A DNA stretch of 64,000 nt from Chryseobacterium sp. IHB B 17019 (GCF_001456155.1 NZ_CP013293.1:2232001-2296000), one strand, 5' to 3'; counted from the stretch's first letter, positions 16,051-25,661 are shown. Made by a program: numbers and translations. The notes: generated from the sequence alone by a model not told the origin.

Positions 16051-17100
16051 ATGAAAAATATAGCAGCATTAGCGCTATTAACATCTATAGCTCTTGTATC
16101 TTGTAAAAAAGAAACTACAAAAATCACAAAAATAGACCCGAAAACGGGAAAAACGATCACGGTAGAAGTTCCGGCTGATTCTGTAGCGAAAGTAGAAGCA
16201 AACCCTGCGATTAAAGATTCGGCGGGGATTTATACTCAAACTTTTAAATTGGAAAAAGGAAAAACATATCCTTTGACAACGTATCAGAGAGATACAAAAA
16301 CAATGACCGACCCGAAAGGTAAAACACTGAACGGAACGAGTGAATCTACAGACGAAATGTCTTTCACAGTGAATGATGTTAAAGGAAATGTTTATGATAT
16401 TACTTTAAATTTAATTGCTAAAAGAAATTCTCAGTCTGCGGACGGAAAAACAATCGTTGTAGATACCAAACTGCCGATTCCTAAAGAAGACGACCTGAAA
16501 ATGATCTGGAACATCAACAAAGCATTGACAGGAAATAAGTTAAATATGAAAATGGACACCAAAGGAAATGTAATTTCGATTACAGGATTTGATGCCGTTT
16601 ATACTAAAGTTTCCAACGCTGTTGGTACAATTGTGAAAGATGCCAACCAAAAAGCAAGTGTTGTAGCGAGCCTTAAAGAATCTTTTAATGAAAAAGTTTT
16701 GAAAGATCAATTCAATAAAAATCTAACGATTATTCCTAAAAAAGGGGTAAAAATCGGAGAAAAATGGTCAAGCAGTGAAAATGCCGATCCTAATGGAAAA
16801 ATTAAAGTTACCTCAAATTATACTTTAAAAAGTGTAGGAAATGGTATTGCTGAAATTTCTGTAACAGGAGGAATTCCTAAGAAAACAGAGAAACAGGCTC
16901 AAGGGCCAATTACTCATAGCATGAGCAGTGAACTGGCACAAAACGGAACCATTAAATTCGACCAAAATACAGGATGGATTACCAACCAGAATATTAAGGT
17001 TGTCACAACACAGATTGAAACAATTTCAGACGGAAAGCAATCCCAGTCTATGAAAAGTGTTTCCAATTCTTCTGTAATGGTGAATCCATCGGCAAAGTAA
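16051..17100 (+). CDS. DUF6263-type lipoprotein
   Basis: The 349-residue protein begins with a lipoprotein signal peptide with lipobox LVSC (Cys at residue 18), then a charged linker rich in Lys and Thr, and a beta-rich domain with GKTYPLTTYQRDTKTM, which resembles the flavobacterial DUF6263 family. It is probably anchored to the outer membrane. The function is unknown. It starts 24 nt after rlmB on the same strand and may be co-transcribed. Confidence 0.78.
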   Translation: MKNIAALALLTSIALVSCKKETTKITKIDPKTGKTITVEVPADSVAKVEANPAIKDSAGIYTQTFKLEKGKTYPLTTYQRDTKTMTDPKGKTLNGTSESTDEMSFTVNDVKGNVYDITLNLIAKRNSQSADGKTIVVDTKLPIPKEDDLKMIWNINKALTGNKLNMKMDTKGNVISITGFDAVYTKVSNAVGTIVKDANQKASVVASLKESFNEKVLKDQFNKNLTIIPKKGVKIGEKWSSSENADPNGKIKVTSNYTLKSVGNGIAEISVTGGIPKKTEKQAQGPITHSMSSELAQNGTIKFDQNTGWITNQNIKVVTTQIETISDGKQSQSMKSVSNSSVMVNPSAK

Positions 17101-17189
17101 GGAGAAAAGGTTTTAGAGTTGGAGTGTCAGAGAGTTTATGAGTTAAAGGACAGGCAACTTTAAATCCTAAATTTTAAACAATTTAATTT

Positions 17190-17420
17190 ATGAAATACAT
17201 TTTTGAGTTCGTACTCGCAACGATTATCATCTATTTTGTGTGGAATATTTTGAAAAGAATTTTCTTTAAAAAATTCCATAGTTATTTGTTTGACAACAAG
17301 AGAAACAACAATAGACAGCCGCAGGACATACAAAACTCAAATAAGAACGATAAAAAAATCAAGTGGGACGCAGAAACCGTGGACTACGAAGAAATAAAAG
17401 AGACTAACGATAAAAGGTAA
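17190..17420 (+). CDS. DUF4834-type small membrane protein
   Basis: The 76-residue protein has one N-terminal membrane helix (IFEFVLATIIIYFVWNILKRI) followed by a hydrophilic Asn/Lys-rich tail ending in KWDAETVDYEEIKE. This matches the DUF4834 family of Bacteroidota, usually found directly upstream of yfhO-like genes, as here (21-nt gap). The function is unknown. Confidence 0.8.
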   Translation: MKYIFEFVLATIIIYFVWNILKRIFFKKFHSYLFDNKRNNNRQPQDIQNSNKNDKKIKWDAETVDYEEIKETNDKR

Positions 17421-17441
17421 ATAAAGACAATAACCATCAAC

Positions 17442-19976
17442 ATGGCGAAAAATAAAAACTTAATATATATTGCAATTTCATTAGTTGTATTTATAGTTTT
17501 AGCATTTTTATACTCTACTCCTGTTTTTACGGGAAAACAGCTTTTCCAGCATGATATCGTGCAGTATCGAGGTGGTGCAAAAGAACTTCTCGACTACAGA
17601 GCCGACACCGGAAAAGAAACATATTGGAGTGATTCCATGTTTGGAGGAATGCCTACTTACCAGATGGGAAGCCAGTTTAAGGGCGATATCATTAAAAAAA
17701 TTGACAGTAACCTGAACTTCCTTCCAAGACCGGTCAACTATTTTTTCCTGCTTTTTGGCGGATTTTTCCTTTTAGGAATGGTTACGGTCAGAAACTGGAA
17801 ATATGCCTTATTGGGAGCCACTTTCTTTGGTCTTTCCACCTATTTTTATATCGCCATTGCGGCCGGACATAATGGTAAAATTAATACCATTGAATATTTC
17901 GCGCCACTTTTAGCCGGGATTTTACTGGTCTATATCAGGAAGCAATACATTTGGGGGTTCATTGTCACAACCCTGTTTATGGGGCTTCAGATCGCGGCGA
18001 ATCACCCACAGATGACGTATTACCTTTTCCTTGCATTAGGATTTTTATTCTTGTCTGAATTAATCCGGGCGATTCAAAAGAAAACACCAATGAAGCATTT
18101 TTTAATTTCTTCGGGAATTATTGCAGCTTCTTGTTTCATCGGAGTTGGAATGAATTCCCAGAGAATCATGGCGAATTCCGAATATATTAAAGAAACCGTT
18201 CGTGGAAAACAAATCTTAACGAACGACAGCCATACCGGGGGAAAATCCGGAATGGATAAAGAAAGCATGCTTCTTTGGAGCTACGGAAAACTGGAAACAT
18301 TAAACCTTTTCATTCCAAGATTGATGGGCGGCGGAAGCCAGGAACCGGAAGGAAAGGAAATGATGGGTAAAATCCAGGAAATGGTGCAGGAAAATGTAAG
18401 CTCACAGGCCGAGTATGACAGAATTTCTAAAGGATTCGGAAACCTGACCTATTGGGGAGACCAACCGGGAACCTCAGGCCCTGCTTATCAGGGAGCAATT
18501 GTTTGTTTTTTAGCAGTTTTAGGTTTCTTTTTTGCCTGGAAAAAATACCGTTATTGGATCTTAGGAGCGTCAATTCTGACTGTTTTTCTGGCTTGGGGAA
18601 GTAATTTCATGGCACTTTCAGACTTTTTCATTGATTTTGTTCCGTTTTATAACAAATTCAGGGCACCCTCTTCTATTTTGGTCGTAGTTGAATTGTTATT
18701 TCCATTAATCGCTATTATAGGATTATACAGGTTCTTCACAGATTCTACATTAACGGAAGAATACAAAAAGAAAATTCTTCTTTATGTAAGTGGTGGAACG
18801 TTAGGTTTGGTATTAATTCTTCTTCTTTTCGGAAAATCATTATTAGGATTCCATACGGATAATGAAAAAACTTACCTTCCTCCTTTCCTGTTGGATTTTC
18901 TGGTGGATGAAAGATTTAAATTATTTAAAATTGATGCCATCAAAGCATTCATCTACGTTGCCATTGCTGCCGGAGTTTTATTTTTAAGTTTAAAGCAAAA
19001 ATTAAATCAGAATATTGCTTTAATCATCATCGGAGCTGTAAGCTTATTTGATCTTTGGACAGTAAACAAGCGTTATTTAAACGATGAAAATTATGTTGAC
19101 AAAATCTTTGCTGAAAACCCTTTCCAAACTGAAAGTTCAGATCTTATGGCTGAAAAAGTTCAGGGAAATCCAAATCTGGAATCCATTTTAGCAAATGTAA
19201 ATGTTAACAAAACCCTTGAAACAATCGCAGAAAGAGATAAGACACACTATAGAATTTTCAACAATATTTTAGGTACATTCAGCGAAACGAATACTTCTTA
19301 TTTTAAATCTTCAATCGGAGGTTATCACGCCGTAAAATTGAGAAGATATGACGACGTCATCAACGAGTATTTCCAGACTATGGATTCTGTAAAAGTTCCA
19401 AAAATCCTTAATCTTTTGAATGCAAAATATTGGGTTGTTGGCGGACCGGAGCAGCCTCAGGCGATCCCGAATCCTAAAGCAAACGGAAATGCATGGTTTG
19501 TAAGTGATTTGCAGTTTGTAGACTCTCCGAATCAAGAAATTAAAGCAATCGGAGAAATTGACAGTAAAAAAACAGCCGTAATTGCTTCTTCTGATAAAAA
19601 ATATTTTGACGGAAAACCTGTTCAGGCAGATTCTACAGCATTCATTAATTTGACTAAATATCAACCTAACGAAATAGAATTCAGATCCCAATCCAAAACT
19701 CCGCAATTGGCTGTATTCTCAGAGATTTATTATCCTCACGGATGGAAAATGTTCATTGATGAAAAAGAAGTACCTTACATCAAAGCAGATTACTTGCTGC
19801 GTGCAGTACATGTTCCTGCAGGAAGCCATCGTGTAAGAATGGTGTTTGAACCGGAAGTGATTGAAAAAGGAAAATGGATTTCACTTATTTGCTTCGGGTT
19901 GTTTATTTTGCTGAGTGGTTTCGGGATGTATTTTGTTTACCGCAAAAGAGACAAAAGAAAAACTGAAAATATTTAG
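17442..19976 (+). CDS. YfhO family membrane protein
   Basis: The 844-residue polytopic protein has about 12-13 hydrophobic helices, the early motif FQHDIVQYRGGAKELLDYRADTG, the loop YWSDSMFGGMPTYQ with acidic residues as in GT-C glycosyltransferases, and a large C-terminal extracytoplasmic domain with LAVFSEIYYPHGWKMFIDEKE. YfhO proteins are thought to glycosylate cell-wall or lipoteichoic polymers in Bacillus; in Bacteroidota the acceptor is unknown. The gene follows the DUF4834 gene and precedes a damaged GxxExxY gene and a glycosyltransferase, a setting consistent with surface-glycan work. Confidence 0.88.
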   Translation: MAKNKNLIYIAISLVVFIVLAFLYSTPVFTGKQLFQHDIVQYRGGAKELLDYRADTGKETYWSDSMFGGMPTYQMGSQFKGDIIKKIDSNLNFLPRPVNYFFLLFGGFFLLGMVTVRNWKYALLGATFFGLSTYFYIAIAAGHNGKINTIEYFAPLLAGILLVYIRKQYIWGFIVTTLFMGLQIAANHPQMTYYLFLALGFLFLSELIRAIQKKTPMKHFLISSGIIAASCFIGVGMNSQRIMANSEYIKETVRGKQILTNDSHTGGKSGMDKESMLLWSYGKLETLNLFIPRLMGGGSQEPEGKEMMGKIQEMVQENVSSQAEYDRISKGFGNLTYWGDQPGTSGPAYQGAIVCFLAVLGFFFAWKKYRYWILGASILTVFLAWGSNFMALSDFFIDFVPFYNKFRAPSSILVVVELLFPLIAIIGLYRFFTDSTLTEEYKKKILLYVSGGTLGLVLILLLFGKSLLGFHTDNEKTYLPPFLLDFLVDERFKLFKIDAIKAFIYVAIAAGVLFLSLKQKLNQNIALIIIGAVSLFDLWTVNKRYLNDENYVDKIFAENPFQTESSDLMAEKVQGNPNLESILANVNVNKTLETIAERDKTHYRIFNNILGTFSETNTSYFKSSIGGYHAVKLRRYDDVINEYFQTMDSVKVPKILNLLNAKYWVVGGPEQPQAIPNPKANGNAWFVSDLQFVDSPNQEIKAIGEIDSKKTAVIASSDKKYFDGKPVQADSTAFINLTKYQPNEIEFRSQSKTPQLAVFSEIYYPHGWKMFIDEKEVPYIKADYLLRAVHVPAGSHRVRMVFEPEVIEKGKWISLICFGLFILLSGFGMYFVYRKRDKRKTENI

Positions 19977-20001
19977 TGATTCAAAAGTTTGAAAAAGATT
20001 T

Positions 20002-20419
20002 ATGATTATTACTCAAAAATATATTACAGACCTTACCTATCGAATTAACGGAGCTTGTATTGAAGTTCATAAAATTTTGGGATCTGGTTTGGCAGAAATT
20101 GTTTATCATAAAGCGTTAGAAAAAGAATTCAAATTAAGAAATATTGAATATAAATCTGAGTTTCAGATTCCCGTTATTTATAAGGATGAATATTTAAATT
20201 GTGATTTTAAATGTGACTTTTTGGTTGAAAATTTAATCGTTTTAGAAATTAAATCCATTACATCCGTTTTAGACATTCATAAATATCAAATTCTCAACTA
20301 TATGAATCTACAATCTACTAAAGGTTCCGAAGGGAATTCTTGTAAATTTTAATGTAAAAAACCTTTATCATTTTGGACAAGAAACCTTTATCAATAAATA
20401 TTTTGAGCAATTTGACTAG
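20002..20419 (+). pseudogene. GxxExxY protein gene with a +1 frameshift
   Basis: The intact frame from 20002 gives GACIEVHKILGSGLAEIVYHKAL with the GLAEIVY signature, and then VLEIKSITSVLDIHKYQILNYMN, the PDDEXK_3-like core. It then runs into STKGSEGNSCKF and stops at 20352. If one G at 20323-20324 is skipped, the frame continues as KVPKGILVNFNVKNLYHFGQ and stops at TAG 20417-20419, which matches the usual family C-terminus (LLINFNV type). The gene therefore carries a one-base insertion, or there is a sequencing error. GxxExxY proteins are small nuclease-fold proteins of unknown function, often inserted singly between unrelated genes. Confidence 0.85.
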
Positions 20420-20466
20420 TATTAACTCATATTTTGTCAACTTTTGAATAACTAAAAACAATAATA

Positions 20467-20493
20467 AATCTTTTGTCTCTTTTGCGGTTAAAA
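20467..20493. repeat. Dispersed spacer repeat, copy 1
   Basis: The stretch AATCTTTTGTCTCTTTTGCG continuing with GTTAAAA recurs nearly unchanged at 38463-38490. Both copies are preceded by AATAACTAA and both lie in intergenic spacers. No function is evident. Confidence 0.55.
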
Positions 20494-20503
20494 TAAAATA
20501 TAA

Positions 20504-21802
20504 ATGAATTCTCAAAAAAAAATATTAATCATCACCTATTACTGGCCACCTGCAGGAGGTCCCGGTGTTCAAAGATGGTTGAAATTTGCAAAATATTTAC
20601 CCGAATTCGGATGGGAGCCCGTGATCTATACTCCCGAAAATCCGAGTTATCCATTGCTGGATGAAAGCTTAATGAAAGATGTTCCTGAAAATATTGAAAT
20701 CATAAAAACAAAGATTTGGGAACCTTATCAACTAGCCGAAAAGCTGAATAAAAGTAACAAAAAATTCAAGGCCGGACAGTTTGATGTTGGGAAAAATCAA
20801 AGTTGGAAATCTAAGCTTTCAATTTGGGTAAGGGGAAATTTTTTCATTCCTGATGCCAGAGTTTTCTGGGTAAAACCTTCCGTAAAGTTTTTAGAGCAAT
20901 ATTTAAAAGAAAACAAAATTGATGTTGTGGTGACTTCCGGGCCACCCCATTCTTTGCATTTAATTGGTTTACATTTAAAAAACAAACTTCCCTCTCTAAA
21001 ATGGATTGCCGATTTTCGTGATCCGTGGACGGAAATTTCCTATTACAAGCACTTAAAATTAACTAAAAGTTCAGATAAAAAACACCGTCAACTAGAAAGC
21101 GATGTATTCAGAAATGCTGATATTACGCTGGCGACAAGCTATACCGATGCAGAAAATTTCCGCAAAAATGGAGCAAATGCCGTTTGTATTACAAATGGTT
21201 TTGATGAAACAGATTCAAACCCTCAAACCCTCAAACCCTCAAACTCTCAATCTCAATTCACATTGAGCTATATCGGTGTTTTAGAACAATTGAGAAATCC
21301 TGAAACTCTTTGGAGAGCTCTGGATAATTTAATTAAAACAAATTCTGATTTCGCTGAAAATTTTACCTTAAAGTTTGCAGGAAGAATTGATGAGAAGATT
21401 TTAAACTCAATTGAAAATTCAGGTTTAAAAAATAATATTTTAAATCTAGGTTATGTTTCTCATGACAAGGCAATCGGTGAAATGCAAAGTTCTGACATGC
21501 TTTTAATTACAAATTTCCCGAATGAATCTTCAAAAGGAATTATTCCCGGAAAAATATTCGAATATCTGGCCACAGGAAAACAGATTATTTCTTTCGGACC
21601 GGATAATGCGGATGTTGCTAAAATTTTAAATGAAACAAAAGCCGGAAAACATTTCAGCTACAGTGATTTCGAGTCAGTTAAGAGCTTTATTCTCGAAAAA
21701 TTTGAGCTCTGGAAAAACGGAACTCTTCTTGAAAACACTCAAAATATCGAGCAGTTCTCAAGAAAAAATCTAACGAAAAAGCTGGCTGAAATTTTAAATT
21801 AA
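20504..21802 (+). CDS. Glycosyltransferase (GT-B fold, GT4-like)
   Basis: The 432-residue protein starts ILIITYYWPPAGGPGVQRWLKF, the nucleotide-sugar GT-B entry seen in flavobacterial GT4-like transferases, and has DVVVTSGPPHSLHLIG, WIADFRDPWTE and the donor-site stretch IIPGKIFEYLATGKQIISFG. It is probably cytoplasmic or membrane-peripheral and adds a sugar to a surface glycan. An 8-nt tandem repeat at 21215-21246 encodes SNPQTLKPSNSQ, an insert between the two domains. The 3' end overlaps the stop of the convergent lipoprotein gene by four bases. Confidence 0.87.
   Translation: MNSQKKILIITYYWPPAGGPGVQRWLKFAKYLPEFGWEPVIYTPENPSYPLLDESLMKDVPENIEIIKTKIWEPYQLAEKLNKSNKKFKAGQFDVGKNQSWKSKLSIWVRGNFFIPDARVFWVKPSVKFLEQYLKENKIDVVVTSGPPHSLHLIGLHLKNKLPSLKWIADFRDPWTEISYYKHLKLTKSSDKKHRQLESDVFRNADITLATSYTDAENFRKNGANAVCITNGFDETDSNPQTLKPSNSQSQFTLSYIGVLEQLRNPETLWRALDNLIKTNSDFAENFTLKFAGRIDEKILNSIENSGLKNNILNLGYVSHDKAIGEMQSSDMLLITNFPNESSKGIIPGKIFEYLATGKQIISFGPDNADVAKILNETKAGKHFSYSDFESVKSFILEKFELWKNGTLLENTQNIEQFSRKNLTKKLAEILN
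21215..21246 (+). repeat. 8-nt tandem repeat inside the glycosyltransferase gene
   Basis: Three perfect units TCAAACCC (21215-21238) are followed by one imperfect unit TCAAACTC (21239-21246) and a decayed TCAATCTCAA. The unit length is not a multiple of three, so gain or loss of one unit would shift the frame of the glycosyltransferase. Confidence 0.85.
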
Positions 21803-22437
21803 ATTGTCCACTGATCATTAACGACAGCCACAAGATAATATTTCCCCTGAAATTCCTCAAAAACAAGACGAAGACATTTCCAATCCATTCCGGCTGTAGC
21901 TTCCGAACCTTTGATAAAGTTTTCTGTAAAATCTACTTTTGGATAGATTTCCTTTAAATTATTCAGTGAATTTCCTTTTCCAAGAAATTCATTTAATGCA
22001 ACCTGTCCTGTTACAAAATCTTTTGAATACACCCATTTTGTAAGATAATCATCAATTGTTGCCTTATAAAGATCTCCGGAACCATCCATTGTCCCCCAGG
22101 TAAACAAGGTTTTTGTCGGCTGATATTTTGCAAAATCTGCTTTTGAAAACTGCTTATCTTCTTTTGGATTTACAAAAGCATACATAGAAAATCTCACTCC
22201 CTTTTCAGGATGAATGAATTCCGCGAATTTTTTATAATCCTTATCTTTTAAAGTTTGTACTACCTGTTTATTAATTTGCTGTAGAGCAGCGTCTTTATCA
22301 GCTATAGACTGCTCTGCATGCGTACTATCCACTTGTACTTGTTGTGTCGAGTCACTTTTATTTTCAACAACTTTATCAGGGGTTTTGTTACAGGCAACGA
22401 TACTTACGATGAGCAATGAAATGAATAATTTTTTCAT
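21799..22437 (-). CDS. Putative lipoprotein
   Basis: The 212-residue protein has a lipoprotein signal with lipobox IVAC (Cys at residue 16), a Ser/Asp/Gln-rich linker to about residue 50, and a mixed domain with FAEFIHPEKGVRFSMYAFVNP and a C-terminal LRLVFEEFQGKYYLVAVVNDQWTI. The domain resembles flavobacterial lipoproteins of the SnoaL/NTF2-like sort, but I see no decisive motif. It is convergent with the glycosyltransferase, with overlapping stop codons. Confidence 0.75.
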   Translation of the reverse strand: MKKLFISLLIVSIVACNKTPDKVVENKSDSTQQVQVDSTHAEQSIADKDAALQQINKQVVQTLKDKDYKKFAEFIHPEKGVRFSMYAFVNPKEDKQFSKADFAKYQPTKTLFTWGTMDGSGDLYKATIDDYLTKWVYSKDFVTGQVALNEFLGKGNSLNNLKEIYPKVDFTENFIKGSEATAGMDWKCLRLVFEEFQGKYYLVAVVNDQWTI

Positions 22438-22552
22438 ATTTTTAATCTTGTGGCTATAAAATCACCAAATTTAATGCCGTAAAATAGTTTCGATAGATAA
22501 GTTCTTCTGTAAGTTTTTAACCTAATCTAAAGGTTTTAGTTAAATTTGTTTT

Positions 22553-23521
22553 ATGGAAATTTTGGATATTCTCATCATCGGAGGCGGACCAATTGGTTTG
22601 AATTGTGCCTTGGAAGCTCAGAAAAATAATCTTACTTATTTAATTATTGAAAAAGGAACCATAGTCAATTCACTTTATAATTATCCTTTATACATGAGGT
22701 TTTTCTCCACTGCTGAGAAGCTGGAAATTGATGGAATTCCTTTCATCTCAACAGCTCCAAAACCGGGAAGACAGGAAGCATTGGAATATTATCAGGGAAT
22801 TGCGCGCCAAAGAAATATCAACATTCACTTGTATGAAAAGGTTGAAAAAGTTTCTAAAGAAAATGACATTTTTGAGATTGAAACTTCAAAAGGAAAATAT
22901 TTTGCTAAAAATGTTGTCATCTCAACAGGATTCTACGATATTCCAAATCTCATGAATATTCCTGGAGAAAATTTACCAAAAGTAAAACATTATTATACTG
23001 AACCTTATCCTTATGCCAAACAAAAAATTGTGGTCGTTGGCTCAAGCAATTCAGCGGTTGATGCGGCATTGGAAACTTACCGAAAAGGAGCGGAAGTGAC
23101 AATGATTATTCGTCACTCCGAAATTTCAGAAAGTGTAAAATATTGGGTAAAACCGGATATTGAAAACAGAATTGCAGAAGGAAATATTAAAGCTTATTTT
23201 AATTCTACTCTTCTTGAAATCAGGGAACATTCTGTAATTTTTAAAGATGAAAACGGGAAAACCATTGAAATTGAAAACGATTTTGTTCTGGCCATGACTG
23301 GCTATCTCCCCGATTTTGATTTTCTTAAAAATTCCGGAATTGAACTGCAGGGAGAATGTTTAAACCCTCTTTATAATGCTCGAACAATGGAAACTAATGT
23401 TGAAAATCTTTATCTCGCAGGAGTTGTCTGTGGAGGGAAAGACACCCATCTCTGGTTTATTGAAAACTCAAGAATTCATGCAGAGATGATTGTGAAAAAT
23501 ATTCTTTTAAAGCAGAAATAA
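22553..23521 (+). CDS. ypdA: YpdA family putative bacillithiol disulfide reductase
   Basis: The 322-residue flavoprotein has the FAD motif IIGGGPIG (residues 8-15), the second Rossmann motif VVVGSSNSAVDAAL for NADPH and the terminal NLYLAGVVCGG stretch typical of YpdA. It lacks a CxxC redox pair, as YpdA enzymes do. YpdA reduces oxidised bacillithiol in Firmicutes; several Bacteroidota make bacillithiol too. A TAAATTTG box at 22541-22548 ends only five bases before the ATG, so the transcript may have little or no leader. The gene ends 4 nt from the convergent receptor gene. Confidence 0.88.
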   Translation: MEILDILIIGGGPIGLNCALEAQKNNLTYLIIEKGTIVNSLYNYPLYMRFFSTAEKLEIDGIPFISTAPKPGRQEALEYYQGIARQRNINIHLYEKVEKVSKENDIFEIETSKGKYFAKNVVISTGFYDIPNLMNIPGENLPKVKHYYTEPYPYAKQKIVVVGSSNSAVDAALETYRKGAEVTMIIRHSEISESVKYWVKPDIENRIAEGNIKAYFNSTLLEIREHSVIFKDENGKTIEIENDFVLAMTGYLPDFDFLKNSGIELQGECLNPLYNARTMETNVENLYLAGVVCGGKDTHLWFIENSRIHAEMIVKNILLKQK

Positions 23522-23525
23522 TAAA

Positions 23526-25556
23526 TTAAAACAAAACATTCACTCCAAAAATAAAATTCCGTCTTGGGGCAGGATTGTAAAAACGGTTTCCAAAAGCATT
23601 AACATCAAAACCCAAAACATAATCCGTATTGTAAAGATTTTGGATCTGTAAATATAAATTCAATCTTAGTTTGTCAAGATCTAAAGGAAATCTGAACTGG
23701 ATATTTCCAACCAAACTCGGCTCCGACCAAACGGAATTCGCATCATTTAAAGGAATTTTTGAAGTATAAAAATGGGAGTAATCTACGGAAAGCTTTTTGA
23801 AAAAAGTAAAATTCAGCAAACTGTTGATTGTTGTTTTCGGAACACCTGTTATAGCATTTCCTGAAAAGTCAGTGTTGAGCTGTTTATAATTCTCAAATTT
23901 AAAATTGTAAAAGCTTCCCGAAAACCTAAACTTAAAGTTATTGAAAAAGTCATTTTTTAAACTAAAATTCTTTGATTCTAAAAGAACTTCAATGCCTTTT
24001 TGAACCGTTTTTCCCTGATTAATAAAATATTCCTGACCCGCTTCATTCTGTCTTCTGACAATCGCATCATTCATTCTAAAATCAAAATAATTCCCTTCAA
24101 TAAAAACAAAATTTCCAAACTGCTTTCTTATTCCGATTTCTTTATTCCAGCCATACTCCGGAACGAGATTTAAACTAAATTCCTGATTGGAAGAACGGAT
24201 TTCCTCATTGGTAGGAGCAGAGTTCCCCTTCCCTATTTTTCCACGTACCGAAAAACCTTTACCTACAAGATAGGTGATTCCAAAATTGGGAAGCCATTGA
24301 TTTTTAAATTTAATATTTCCATTTTTAGAATCCGGGTAAAGTCGTTGCCAATCGTAAGAATTCGAATTTAAGCTAATCGAAATATCTGTGAAAAATTTTT
24401 CATTGAAATTTAATTTTTGTGAAAGAAAATAAAATCCGGAAGTATATTTAATTTGGTCAAAATTCTGTAGTTTTCCTTCAATTCCTTTGTTATTATCATA
24501 GTTTTTAATCAAAACATCATTAATTCCACCTTCAAAACCAAATCTATAAGCCAGGCTAACTTTATTCCAGTTTTTTTCATAATTGAAATGAGTTCTCAGT
24601 GCAAAATTCTTTTCAAAACGATTTTCAAAATTGGTAATAAATGGATTTTCAAAATCTACATACGAGCCTTGAACCAAAATAAAATGTGAAAAATTTGAAT
24701 TAAAATTAAATTCGTGAGAAAGCCCGGTTAATAGCATTTTATTCCGTATCCCGGCTTCCTGTTCTTTGGCTCCTGGAAGGGTTGATGTAGCAGGTCTCGC
24801 CTGCTTTCTGTTGGCTTGCATTTGTTCTAAAGTTAGCCCTCCCGGAGTTTCATAATCCAGATCAGAATAGATCAACATAACCTTTAACAAAGCTTTTTCT
24901 GAATATTGAAAATTATCTTTAATGAATAATTGCTTTCTTTGAACCTGCGATTGTTCCCGATAAGAATCCGTCTGATAATAATTCTGAAAAACCTGTAAAA
25001 AGTGTTTTCCGAATTGCTTCGAAAAATCAAAACTTTGGCTAAAAGCGCCATAACTTCCGATCGCTAAATCAGCTGATAAGTTATCTGAACTTCTGGTTTG
25101 TAAAAGTACAGTTCCACCCGTAACTGCTCCGTAATCACCACTTTCAGGGCCTTTATATACTTCCATTCTATCAATCAATTGCGGAGAAATTAGATTAAAA
25201 TATGTATTTCCGGAGGCATCCGACAAGATAAAATCATCCAGATAAACCTTAATATTTCTAACTCCGAAAGGTGATCTCAACGTACTGCCCCGAACGGAAA
25301 TCCTATAGCTTGCAGGCGAACGTTCTTCCATTCTGGCACCTGGAATTTGATTCACTGATTCGAGCATTCTTTCCGGAATATTCTGATCTAATAAGTTTTC
25401 AGAAACAACGGAAACTGATTTTGTAGAAACAATAAATGGCGTTGATTTTTTGTAAGCATCAATCCTGACTTCAGAAATCAACGTCGCAGAATCTTTTTTT
25501 TGCGAAAAGAAAAACAAAACAGAAAATAAGGAAAGTAAAAAATATAATTTTGTCAT
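23526..25556 (-). CDS. TonB-dependent outer-membrane receptor
   Basis: The 676-residue protein has a signal peptide, a plug domain (IPERMLESVNQIPGARMEER, SYRISVRGSTLRSPFGVRNIKVYLDD, then MEVYKGPESGDYGAVTGGTVLLQT) and a beta-barrel ending in RRNFIFGVNVLF with a terminal aromatic residue. It resembles the FecA-like siderophore or metal-chelate receptors, but the ligand cannot be told. It has no N-terminal carboxypeptidase-like domain and no SusD partner. The MFS gene 105 nt upstream is on the same strand. Confidence 0.9.
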   Translation of the reverse strand: MTKLYFLLSLFSVLFFFSQKKDSATLISEVRIDAYKKSTPFIVSTKSVSVVSENLLDQNIPERMLESVNQIPGARMEERSPASYRISVRGSTLRSPFGVRNIKVYLDDFILSDASGNTYFNLISPQLIDRMEVYKGPESGDYGAVTGGTVLLQTRSSDNLSADLAIGSYGAFSQSFDFSKQFGKHFLQVFQNYYQTDSYREQSQVQRKQLFIKDNFQYSEKALLKVMLIYSDLDYETPGGLTLEQMQANRKQARPATSTLPGAKEQEAGIRNKMLLTGLSHEFNFNSNFSHFILVQGSYVDFENPFITNFENRFEKNFALRTHFNYEKNWNKVSLAYRFGFEGGINDVLIKNYDNNKGIEGKLQNFDQIKYTSGFYFLSQKLNFNEKFFTDISISLNSNSYDWQRLYPDSKNGNIKFKNQWLPNFGITYLVGKGFSVRGKIGKGNSAPTNEEIRSSNQEFSLNLVPEYGWNKEIGIRKQFGNFVFIEGNYFDFRMNDAIVRRQNEAGQEYFINQGKTVQKGIEVLLESKNFSLKNDFFNNFKFRFSGSFYNFKFENYKQLNTDFSGNAITGVPKTTINSLLNFTFFKKLSVDYSHFYTSKIPLNDANSVWSEPSLVGNIQFRFPLDLDKLRLNLYLQIQNLYNTDYVLGFDVNAFGNRFYNPAPRRNFIFGVNVLF

Positions 25557-25661
25557 TAAATAATTGGAAGCAAAAATTATTCTTTTCTCTATTTAATCGG
25601 ATTAAATTTTGTAGCAACTTTTTCAATTAAGACAAAAAAATAAATGTATACCAGATAATAA

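Noticed and set aside
20318..20515. 65-codon minus-strand ORF
   Set aside because: It overlaps the shifted C-terminus of the GxxExxY gene and the start of the glycosyltransferase; the plus-strand family match is decisive.
21211..21260. CRISPR-like or direct-repeat array
   Set aside because: Units are 8 nt without spacers and lie within a gene; this is a microsatellite, not a CRISPR array. No array was seen elsewhere.
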